DNA of 64,000 nt from positions 720,934-784,933 of the forward strand of contig CAWGGJ010000003.1 of NCBI GenBank assembly GCA_963822175.1. Reading direction: 5' to 3'. The notes under the pieces are model-generated. The model searched no databases. It worked only from the letters and a program-made list of their open reading frames with translations, and was not told the origin of the DNA. Of this stretch, positions 43,871-51,030 are shown piece after piece (position 1 is the stretch's first letter; the number at the start of each line of letters is the position of its first letter). The position numbers were made by a program, and so were the translations under genes. Source of the stretch: FEB-25 sp963822175 (lineage in GTDB: Bacteria; Chloroflexota; Anaerolineae; Anaerolineales; UBA4823).

Positions 43871-44758
43871 TCAGGCAGCAGGCGGTGTAGCTGGCGCTTC
43901 TGCCGGTGCCTGTGCCGCAACGCGGCTGCCCAGCCTGCGGCCGAGCGGTAGTAAGATCAATGGGATGAGGATAGCCGCTACCAGCACATATGGGACTGCA
44001 GTGGTGCCAGAAAAGTTTTGGAGGGTGATGAGAATGGCAGCCGAGACATTGCGCTGAGCGGTACCCAATCCCATCACATTGCGGACTCCCGGGTCGCGGC
44101 CACCGACCACAAAACCAATCAACAAGCTACCCACAATGAAGAGGAACAATGCAAGGAAGCCACCGGTTCCAATCAGGCTGATGACGTTGGCTACGTTCAA
44201 TCCCAGGCCGACCACCAGCAGGATCACGATTCCCAGAGCGCCAATCTTATTCATTGTCGGTGCCCAATTTTTGGCTGTGTCGGGCGAATGGGCTTTGATC
44301 AGCAGACCCAGGATGAGAGGGATCAGCATCAGCACAATCAGCGATTGGGCGATCGCCCCCGCGTCCACTTCAACGCCGGTGAGCAGCAGCGGCAAAACCA
44401 CCGGCAGGTAGAAAATGGTCACGACCATCAGGAGGGTCATTACCCCAACCGCAACAGCCATATTGGCCTTGGCACCTTTCGCCTCCAAGACCAGGAACGG
44501 CGCTCCTGCACAGGTGGCCAGGATAATCAAGCCGATTTTAAGCGGTTCGTCCAGCGGTATGATCCGTGTGATACCGTAGGCGAGCGCAGGCACCAGCACG
44601 AAGTTTGCCAGCAGTGCCAGCACCACCAGGCGGACATTTTTCAACGGCTGGACTATCTGAGTAAGGGTCAGTCCCAAACCCATTGCCAGCATGCTGCAAA
44701 CAATGCCCAGCAGACCCGAAATCTGCGCAATAATTGTAAATAAATCGTTAGCTGTCAT
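43871..44758 (-). CDS. Bile acid:sodium symporter (BASS) family transporter
   Basis: A 295-residue protein with nine or ten helices. It shows MLAMGLGLTLTQI, LVPALAYGITRIIPLDEPLKIG, ATCAGAPFLVLEAKGAKANM and the C-terminal repeat GLGTAQRNVSAAILITLQNF, as in BASS transporters of organic anions. It is the last intact gene of the minus-strand cluster with the DszB-like enzyme, so it may import the substrate of that pathway. Its C-terminal part shares ancestry with the remnant at 43037. Confidence 0.88.
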   Translation of the reverse strand: MTANDLFTIIAQISGLLGIVCSMLAMGLGLTLTQIVQPLKNVRLVVLALLANFVLVPALAYGITRIIPLDEPLKIGLIILATCAGAPFLVLEAKGAKANMAVAVGVMTLLMVVTIFYLPVVLPLLLTGVEVDAGAIAQSLIVLMLIPLILGLLIKAHSPDTAKNWAPTMNKIGALGIVILLVVGLGLNVANVISLIGTGGFLALFLFIVGSLLIGFVVGGRDPGVRNVMGLGTAQRNVSAAILITLQNFSGTTAVPYVLVAAILIPLILLPLGRRLGSRVAAQAPAEAPATPPAA

Positions 44759-44854
44759 TGACTTGTCTCCTTCTCAAGAAATCAACATTCGAGTCCAAGC
44801 CGTGTAAGTCTCTGCCAGACTTACACGGCTCTATAAAAGAAAACTGGACCTGAT

Positions 44855-45424
44855 TTATATATCCAGAGTGGTGCGCAGTTTTTCCAGCTCTTCCCCAGTG
44901 GGAATCCAGACAATGGCTGGATCGAGATCATAAGTCCAGGGAGCGGAGTTCTTCCAGCCGTTTTTCATGCGCTTGCCGTGATAGACGCTCTCAGGATCGG
45001 TGACTATATCGCCTTCAAAGCCATCTATGATGTTATATATCTTTGTAAAGCCCGCCTTGGCGAGCATGTTGATGGCAAAGGCGCTGCGCCCGCCGGAGCG
45101 GCACATGGCAACAACGGTATCGTCGGGCTTGAACACTGCCTTGACGTGGTCAATGAAATCAGGGTTCATTTCAAAGCCGTACTTGCGCTTGTCAGCCTGC
45201 CACGCATATTTTGGGAAGGCCACCGGAATATTGTACGCGCCTTCGGCGTGGCCGAGAAATACGTACTCTTCGACCATGCGCACATCAAGCACTTTGACCA
45301 ATTCAGGGTTAGCTTTCCACATCTCATAGGCCTCTTTTGATGTCACATACAGCCCGAGAGAGGTTTGCTTTGCCTTGGGGACCTGAATCCCCTGATGAAT
45401 GATTGTTTCTTCATCTGCAGCCAT
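44855..45424 (-). CDS. Rhodanese-domain protein
   Basis: A 189-residue single-domain sulfurtransferase. VLDVRMVEEYVFLGHAEGAY opens the domain, and the active loop is CRSGGRSA with nucleophile Cys108. YNIIDGFEGD follows and an extended C-terminal tail contains GWKNSAPWTY. It should carry sulfane sulfur on Cys108. Within the cluster it is the obvious acceptor or detoxifier of sulfur released by the DszB-like enzyme. No signal peptide, so it is cytoplasmic. Confidence 0.9.
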   Translation of the reverse strand: MAADEETIIHQGIQVPKAKQTSLGLYVTSKEAYEMWKANPELVKVLDVRMVEEYVFLGHAEGAYNIPVAFPKYAWQADKRKYGFEMNPDFIDHVKAVFKPDDTVVAMCRSGGRSAFAINMLAKAGFTKIYNIIDGFEGDIVTDPESVYHGKRMKNGWKNSAPWTYDLDPAIVWIPTGEELEKLRTTLDI

Positions 45425-45491
45425 AAGATCATCTCCTTATAAAAATACAATCTTGTGATTTGATTGGGCGGCTACGCCGCGAGGTTGTTCA

Positions 45492-46349
45492 TCAAAAGTC
45501 AGGATCCGGATACTCAGCCTCTCGGCCTTCGGTGAAGGCGAGGATTCCCTGGACACGGTCGCTATGGACGACCGAGCGCCAATGCTGATTCATCATGATC
45601 GCCACTGCCTGTTCGACAGTTTCGCCCTGCCCCATTTGAACAGACTGCTTGACAGACTGCACTGCCGTAGGCGAGTTGTTGGCGATCTTCTCCGCAATGC
45701 TGAGTGCCGCACTCATAAGATTGGCCTTGGGATGGACTTCATTGACCATGCCGAGCCGGTACGCCTCGTGTGCGGTGATCAATTCTCCGGTCATCAGCAT
45801 CTGCATCGCCTTTCCAGGCGGGAGTACACGAGGAAGGAAGACCGGCGAGCCGCCTCCCGCGCTCAATCCTACTATCGCTTCGGGCTGGCCGAAGACGGCC
45901 TCCTCTGAGGCGATGATAAAGTCCGTGCTGATCGCCATCTCGCAGCCTCCACCATAGGCCATCCCGTTCACTGCGGCGAAAATGGGCCGGCGCAACTGGC
46001 GTATCGTGTAGAGGACACGGTCGAAGACCAGGCGCTGGCGCAGCCATTGCTCCTTTGTCATCTGCTTGCGCTGGTACAAATCGCCGCCAACCGAGAAAGC
46101 TCTATCACCGGATCCGGTAAAGATGGCACAGCGCACAGAGGGACGCGCTGCAATGGTTTCGAGTACCTCGACCAGTTGAGCAGCCAGTTCTGTTGTAATG
46201 GCATTGTCGGCATGCGGCCGGTTGAGGGTGATGATCGCCACACGCTCGCCAGAGACGTACTCAACCAGCACAAGTTGATCGGGTTCCGGTACATTATCCG
46301 GCACCCGGTAACCGAGTCTCTTCATTCGGGTATCTGCATTGTCAGTCAT
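45492..46349 (-). CDS. Enoyl-CoA hydratase/isomerase family protein
   Basis: A 285-residue crotonase-fold protein with VAIITLNRPHADNAITTEL, AIFTGSGDRAFSVGGDLYQ (oxyanion loop), GMAYGGGCEMAISTDFIIAS and FGQPEAIVGLSAGGGSPVFL. One of the two usual glutamates appears as Glu in FGQPE. It acts on an acyl-CoA thioester; the exact reaction (hydratase, isomerase or hydrolase) cannot be fixed. It is co-directional with the rhodanese and nitroreductase genes at 45-70-base spacing. Confidence 0.88.
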   Translation of the reverse strand: MTDNADTRMKRLGYRVPDNVPEPDQLVLVEYVSGERVAIITLNRPHADNAITTELAAQLVEVLETIAARPSVRCAIFTGSGDRAFSVGGDLYQRKQMTKEQWLRQRLVFDRVLYTIRQLRRPIFAAVNGMAYGGGCEMAISTDFIIASEEAVFGQPEAIVGLSAGGGSPVFLPRVLPPGKAMQMLMTGELITAHEAYRLGMVNEVHPKANLMSAALSIAEKIANNSPTAVQSVKQSVQMGQGETVEQAVAIMMNQHWRSVVHSDRVQGILAFTEGREAEYPDPDF

Positions 46350-46394
46350 ATTTTTCGCCTATTCTTTTTTATACCTGCGCAAGACATAAGGCTC

Positions 46395-47204
46395 TCAAAT
46401 CCAGGTCACATCGACTGGTTTTCGCGTAGGGATGCGCAGGTATCTCTCTGATGGGTAGCCAATTACGCACGTCCCATGTGGAATATAACCATCAGGCATG
46501 CCAAGCAACTGAATTAGGGCCGGGTAAGCTTGGCAGGCCGTGTTGATGCTGCCGGTAAATGAGGTTCCCAAACCGAGCGCAGGTGCTGCCAGTTGAATCT
46601 GGTGAATGGCAATCATGGCCGCCGGAGGCGCAGTACGCTCATCTTTCGGGGCACAGGCCATCAAGATGCAAGGAGCGCCGCGCGAAATACAATCCTGACC
46701 AGCCTCCCACGGATCTACGAACAGCTCCAGTTTAGCTTCATCGTAAAGCGCAGGGTTTTTTTCCTTGACGATTTTCATCCAATCAATGGTCATCGCCGCA
46801 ATTTGGTGGACCTTTCCTGGATCATTCACCACAACCCATCGGATCACCTGGCGGTTTGCTCCGTTAGGAGCATAACGGGCAATATCCAACAGCTGTAAAA
46901 CCTTTTCTTTTTCTATCGGTTTTCTTATGTAACCTCGGATCGAGCGTCTTGAAATCAGGTATTGTCTCACCCGGTCCCATTGAGGGATCAAATGGATATC
47001 GATATCCTGACAATCCTCAGGGCTCATGGAGCGTTGGTGCATGGCACCGGTCGGACAGATTGCCACGCAGTGCCCGCAGTCAATGCATTGCTCCCAACCA
47101 TTTTCAATGGGGACCTGGAACTCATTTTTTGTAATCAATCCGCCCGGGCAAGCTCGGATACATGAACCGCAGTTAATGCATAAATTCTCATCTACCTTGA
47201 TCAT
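46395..47204 (-). CDS. Nitroreductase-family flavoprotein with N-terminal 2[4Fe-4S] ferredoxin domain
   Basis: A 269-residue fusion. Residues 1-55 carry two clusters, CINCGSCIRACP and CIDCGHCVAICP. From about residue 80, a nitroreductase/FMN domain follows (RRSIRGYIRKPIEKE, ARYAPNGANRQ, APALGLGTSFTG). Such fusions move electrons from ferredoxin to FMN and reduce nitro groups, quinones or other acceptors. ATG 47204 is chosen as it begins the ferredoxin domain; a TTG 42 bases upstream is possible. In this cluster it might supply electrons for the sulfur-compound pathway, which is an inference. Confidence 0.88.
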   Translation of the reverse strand: MIKVDENLCINCGSCIRACPGGLITKNEFQVPIENGWEQCIDCGHCVAICPTGAMHQRSMSPEDCQDIDIHLIPQWDRVRQYLISRRSIRGYIRKPIEKEKVLQLLDIARYAPNGANRQVIRWVVVNDPGKVHQIAAMTIDWMKIVKEKNPALYDEAKLELFVDPWEAGQDCISRGAPCILMACAPKDERTAPPAAMIAIHQIQLAAPALGLGTSFTGSINTACQAYPALIQLLGMPDGYIPHGTCVIGYPSERYLRIPTRKPVDVTWI

Positions 47205-47255
47205 CGTATCCAGTTTATAGGCTGTGTTCACTTTTATCACCAACAATCTTCGGGT

Positions 47256-47291
47256 AGGCGCTAAACGGCGTGTCCATGTCGTTTAGCGCCT
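47256..47291. other. Intercistronic hairpin
   Basis: A perfect 12-base inverted repeat (AGGCGCTAAACG / CGTTTAGCGCCT, 12-base loop) between the DszB-like gene and the nitroreductase gene. No T-run follows on the minus strand. It may stabilise or partly end the message. Confidence 0.6.
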
Positions 47292-47355
47292 GTTATTAAC
47301 TCACTTCTACCCGAACTTGTTTGCCAAGACCAGAGTAAACAATACTTCCACTGGA

Positions 47356-48534
47356 TTATCCGAGCCGCATGGTCATCGCCTCTTCAAGGGTTGTCCCCTG
47401 GGGAAGCTTGGCCATGCTGCGCTTCTTCCACTCTTCTTCGAGCAGCTCTGCAGCAGCCTTTTCCAGGAATTCTGGCGCAGCCCACTCGAACACGTCAAAG
47501 TCATTCTCGATGTAGCCGTGGCTGAGCATGAAGTCCTTGTTGATCTGAAGCGTTTGCAGGTTGATGGGAGTCAAGACCGGCACCATCTCGACGCGCCGGA
47601 TGCCTTCATATGTATCTTCTTCATCCCGGTAATAGGTCTGTTTGTTGAGGATGGCCGCGGCGGCGCGCTTGTGCTCATTAGCCCAACGTCCCACCTTGAT
47701 CAGGCCCTTCATGAGGGCGACGATCAGCTCAGGGTGCTCCTCGCAGGCCACATCGGTGACCGTGAGGGTCGCTGGGACATTCGCCGCCCCTTGCAGCGTC
47801 CAGTCCGGGTACCGGGAGAGGTCCTCGATGGACTTGAACTTGCCGGTTGTCTCCGTGAGCACGCTCAGGACCTTGCTTTGACTATACATGGCATCAATAA
47901 CGCCCTTTTCCAGTGCCGTTTCCAGCGGGCGGAACGCCAGGTCATGCTTGTGGTCGCGCTTCAGCTGGTACTCATTGGGGTTCTCCATCGGGGTGAGCAT
48001 CTCGGGCTTGTCGTACCAGTCGTCCGGGTAGGGGAACTCCACGATCTCCACGTCATCGCGGGTCATGTCGTTGAGCATGAGCATTAGCTCGATGCCATGC
48101 TCTTCCTGCACACGCCACCAGTCGTTCTTGATCACGTTCAGGCTCTTCGACAGGCCGATCTTCTTGCCCTTGAGGTGCGACATTTTGTAGATGGGGTCAC
48201 GGGCGCGCACCATCATGACACCGCCTTCGTAAACCTGCGTCGTCCCAATCAGACGGGTGCGGCGGACGTCAGCCTGTACGTGGATAGCCGGGTGGCAGCC
48301 GCCATAGCGCATCAGGTTGTCGAGGTTGTGGACGTAGTGCGGGTACCAGTCATTTTCGGTGGTGGAACGTAGGTACTTGTAGGCCACGCCGATCTTCTTG
48401 AACTCCTCCTTCACCCAGCCGAGCTCCTGATCGACGTTGCTCGGGGATATGAGCGGACAGTTGGTGTAGTAGAACTCATTCCAGTCCACATCTACGGAAC
48501 GCATGGTCTTGCCTTTAAAAGTCATTGTACCCAT
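47356..48534 (-). CDS. DszB-like desulfinase (SBP fold, cytoplasmic)
   Basis: A 392-residue protein resembling 2'-hydroxybiphenyl-2-sulfinate desulfinase (DszB). Aligned by eye, the catalytic residues of DszB (Cys27, His60, Arg70) are all kept: Cys26 in FYYTNCPLISPSN, His66 and Arg76 in HYVHNLDNLMRYGG, with the same ten-residue His-Arg spacing. RRTRLIGTTQ, GKKIGLSKS, DVEIVEFPYP and EWAAPEFLEKAA also match. It has no signal peptide or lipobox, so it is not an ordinary periplasmic binding protein despite the fold. It should cleave a C-S bond of an aromatic or aliphatic sulfinate. Alternative: a cytoplasmic ligand-binding relative without activity. Confidence 0.72.
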   Translation of the reverse strand: MGTMTFKGKTMRSVDVDWNEFYYTNCPLISPSNVDQELGWVKEEFKKIGVAYKYLRSTTENDWYPHYVHNLDNLMRYGGCHPAIHVQADVRRTRLIGTTQVYEGGVMMVRARDPIYKMSHLKGKKIGLSKSLNVIKNDWWRVQEEHGIELMLMLNDMTRDDVEIVEFPYPDDWYDKPEMLTPMENPNEYQLKRDHKHDLAFRPLETALEKGVIDAMYSQSKVLSVLTETTGKFKSIEDLSRYPDWTLQGAANVPATLTVTDVACEEHPELIVALMKGLIKVGRWANEHKRAAAAILNKQTYYRDEEDTYEGIRRVEMVPVLTPINLQTLQINKDFMLSHGYIENDFDVFEWAAPEFLEKAAAELLEEEWKKRSMAKLPQGTTLEEAMTMRLG

Positions 48535-48777
48535 TGTTTATTTCTCCTTTTTTATGATTTATATTATTCTGCTCATCAGCGGACCAGCGGTGATGGCAGG
48601 TTTTTATATAGTTGGGCCAGGTCGCCTGGGTTTTTATGGAAATATCCAACACTTGATCTTATTTTGTACTAAGGTATAAAGATGGGTCATCTATGTGACC
48701 TTGGTAAGGTTTTTTTCCGGTCTCTCAGCCCATTCTTTCGCTTGGGCTGAGATCCTTACTCCTCAACATTCATTTGA

Positions 48778-49125
48778 TCAGCCTGCCAGCAATTTTTGCT
48801 TGGCAGCCGCGAACTCTTCATCGGTCAGCACACCCGAGGCGTGCAGCTCAGCCAGCTGCTGCAATTTGGCAGTCAAGTCATCCGCAGGCGCCTGCGCTAC
48901 CGGAGCTGCATATTGCTGGGGTGGGGGCGCATATTGCGGCTGTTGGGTCTGCGCATCGGCTGCACCCTGCTGGTAAGCCTGGTCATACTGTTGTTGCGCC
49001 GCGGCATCTTGTTGGGCATACTTCTGCTGCTGGTGATGGCTGACCGCTCCGGCTGTACCCGCAACGACCGCTGTACCCACAGCAACCCGTGCTACACTTC
49101 TTCCTACCATACGTCTTCGCATCAT
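48778..49125 (-). CDS. SHOCT-domain protein
   Basis: A 115-residue protein: an Arg-rich N-terminus with a short hydrophobic Ala/Val/Gly segment (VAVGTAVVAGTAGAV), a Gln/Ala/Tyr/Pro-rich linker, and a C-terminal SHOCT motif (KLQQLAELHASGVLTDEEF). SHOCT is a short oligomerisation-type module found at the ends of many bacterial proteins. AGGAGGTC precedes the ATG pair. It belongs to a run of small genes downstream of the LuxR regulator at 51031. Confidence 0.85.
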   Translation of the reverse strand: MMRRRMVGRSVARVAVGTAVVAGTAGAVSHHQQQKYAQQDAAAQQQYDQAYQQGAADAQTQQPQYAPPPQQYAAPVAQAPADDLTAKLQQLAELHASGVLTDEEFAAAKQKLLAG

Positions 49126-49168
49126 TTTGACCTCCTGGTCAATATTTCTATTTGAAATTAATTACTGG

Positions 49169-49597
49169 CTATCCTTCAGCCTTAGCAAATATCTCCATTA
49201 CTTCATTCACTGTCTGCATGGGGATACGTTCATGCATCACCACCCGACCATTCGCCTTGAGCACAGCTTCTCCGAACTTGATTGCCCATAGGTTTTCAAC
49301 CATTATCAAGGCAGCAGTGGTGTTGTCTTCCAGCTCCTGGCTGATCATCTCGATGTCTTCAACTTGGATCATTCCACTGATTTCAACCTGGAGCGGGTCA
49401 AAGATGGCGATTGTTGCAGAATCCATCTGTTGCAGCTCGAGCGTCTGATATTTGCCATCCTGGACCATGATGATGACCAGATCGATCACCCGTACGATCT
49501 TGTTATCCACCAGCTCGCGCAGAGCTGGTAAGATCTCGCCACTGAATTTATTACCCTTGAATTCAAGGGCTAGAAAATCGATTGGACCGTATGTCAT
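49169..49597 (-). CDS. DUF6325-like protein
   Basis: A 142-residue protein starting TYGPIDFLALEFKGNKF, with VIDLVIIMVQDGKYQTLEL, a variable acidic middle and AALIMVENLWAIKFGEAVL..GRVVMHERIP. These features match the DUF6325 family, often annotated beside SHOCT genes and in envelope-stress settings. The start at ATG 49597 follows AAGGAGAATACC. No catalytic motif is seen. Confidence 0.8.
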   Translation of the reverse strand: MTYGPIDFLALEFKGNKFSGEILPALRELVDNKIVRVIDLVIIMVQDGKYQTLELQQMDSATIAIFDPLQVEISGMIQVEDIEMISQELEDNTTAALIMVENLWAIKFGEAVLKANGRVVMHERIPMQTVNEVMEIFAKAEG

Positions 49598-49775
49598 TGG
49601 TATTCTCCTTTTGAAAAATGTGTTTTCTGCTTTATTGGGTAAGTGGCTGATAATAAGGTGGTAAAGCCCAACGCTCGGCTCAGATTTCACACGTGGCGAT
49701 TGGACTTTATCCACCTAAATCGATCATCTATCCGAAATATACATAACCGTAAATAAGCACCCAATCTTGGATAAA

Positions 49776-50093
49776 TTACACAACCGGTTGGGCAGGGGGA
49801 GGGGTGTAGCCTGGGATGGCATTGCGGTTGTTGTAGGCGGTATGGGCATAATGTGAAAGGTCCAGGAATACTGCCATTACGATCCAGAACCAGTCCCAGC
49901 CATATAAACCACCCACACCCCATGCCAGGATCACATACATCAATGTGGTGAACGGCAAGAAGATGATACCGAGAACCGGCCACAACCATTTATCGTTAAA
50001 TGTATTCATAAATTGGGTTGGGCGGGCGATCCAGATAAAGATATCTGCAATACGTGGGAACATTCCAGCGAATAGTGCAAATAGACAAGGCAT
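49776..50093 (-). CDS. Small membrane protein
   Basis: A 105-residue protein with two or three hydrophobic segments (CLFALFAGMFPRIADIFIWI, WLWPVLGIIFLPFTTLMYVIL, FWIVMAVFLDLSHYA) and a Pro-rich tail (YTPPPAQPVV). GAGGAGAG precedes the ATG. It is part of the run of small genes between 48.7 and 50.6 kb. Role unknown. Confidence 0.7.
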   Translation of the reverse strand: MPCLFALFAGMFPRIADIFIWIARPTQFMNTFNDKWLWPVLGIIFLPFTTLMYVILAWGVGGLYGWDWFWIVMAVFLDLSHYAHTAYNNRNAIPGYTPPPAQPVV

Positions 50094-50205
50094 TTTATTC
50101 TCTCCTCATTAAAGATTTTGATATTTTTTCCTCTTTTGTATGCCCGTAATTGGCATAGCCAAAGGATGATCTTTGAGATCTTACTGACCCCAAAAATTTT
50201 TTTCT

Positions 50206-50529
50206 CTAAACAGACGGATTCTTATCCTCTTCCGCCTCAAGCGCAGCGATTTCCTGGTCGGTCGGCTCCTGGCCTTCGATGCCTAGATCAGCCATGGCAG
50301 CATCCAGTTGTTCTTCTGACAAGTTTTCCGGCTTCTGTCCGGTGGATTGTTCGATCTGCTGTGCTTCACTCTGACTCAATTTGACCGCGCTGGTACCGGC
50401 AGCAATGAGCACTGCACCGCCGACGATCATTCTTCGGCGCATGCGCCGGCGGATCCGGCGATGCCTCCGCACGACCATCCTTCTGCCTGGGCCTCTTCCA
50501 GGGCCACCTATTCCTCTTCCTCGTCGCAT
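50206..50529 (-). CDS. Arg-rich small membrane-anchored protein
   Basis: A 107-residue protein. The first 35 residues are nearly all Arg, Gly, Met and Val; a single hydrophobic helix (MIVGGAVLIAAGTSAV) and an acidic tail with LSQSEAQQIEQSTG and SEEQLDAAMADLGI follow. The pattern suggests a cytoplasmic basic end, one membrane pass and an outer acidic end. AAGGAGAAAAATT precedes the ATG. Confidence 0.7.
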   Translation of the reverse strand: MRRGRGIGGPGRGPGRRMVVRRHRRIRRRMRRRMIVGGAVLIAAGTSAVKLSQSEAQQIEQSTGQKPENLSEEQLDAAMADLGIEGQEPTDQEIAALEAEEDKNPSV

Positions 50530-50654
50530 AATTTTTCTCCTTCCTTATGTCTTTATGTTTGCCGATACACACATCTACATTTAATACATGCTTACAAAAA
50601 GCATCATGACATAGATCAATATGATGGCGTTGATCCAATTTCAACTGTAAACGC

Positions 50655-50906
50655 TCAAATCTCCATGCGCTTCACCGAAAGTACCGTCAGATGCAGCTCA
50701 TACAGCGTGTTGAGCACACCTGCCAGGGCAGCTTGGTCGCCCAACTCCCCCTCCAAGGTTGTGGACCCGGTCTGATCCATGGTTTCGCAGATCGTCATAC
50801 CTTCCAGACGATCAGACCAGTTTGGGTCAATCCGGCCTTGTAAAGTGATCCGGTAGCGGGCTGGGATATCAAAGGGAATTGGATTTTTGGATTGTATGCT
50901 CATCAT
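50655..50906 (-). CDS. Small partner of the LuxR regulator, copy A
   Basis: An 83-residue beta-rich protein (from ATG 50906; the start is uncertain as no clear ribosome site is seen). Its core (YRITLQGRIDPNWSDRLEGM, TTLEGELGDQAALAGVLNTL, LTVLSVKR) matches the gene at 59098 position by position. Both lie directly downstream of a MalT-type LuxR gene. Function unknown; it may be an output or sensor of that regulator. Confidence 0.7.
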   Translation of the reverse strand: MMSIQSKNPIPFDIPARYRITLQGRIDPNWSDRLEGMTICETMDQTGSTTLEGELGDQAALAGVLNTLYELHLTVLSVKRMEI

Positions 50907-51030
50907 AATATGATGATAGACTATTGTGGCGCCGAAAAATACCACCTATAGATGTAATCTAGGTGTAATTAATACGAGATTTAGTTGTATATATGGATGG
51001 GACTAAGTGGTGACTGGAGAGAGAGAGAGC

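Noticed and set aside
44018..44743. 241-codon plus-strand frame with many His, Gln and Asp
   Set aside because: Antisense to the BASS transporter, with no start context; composition is typical of the reverse of hydrophobic codons.
47317..48087. 256-codon plus-strand frame
   Set aside because: Antisense to the DszB-like gene; no recognisable domain.
47356..48534. ABC transporter substrate-binding protein
   Set aside because: No signal peptide or lipobox, no transporter genes nearby, and the DszB catalytic residues are present. Kept only as the alternative.
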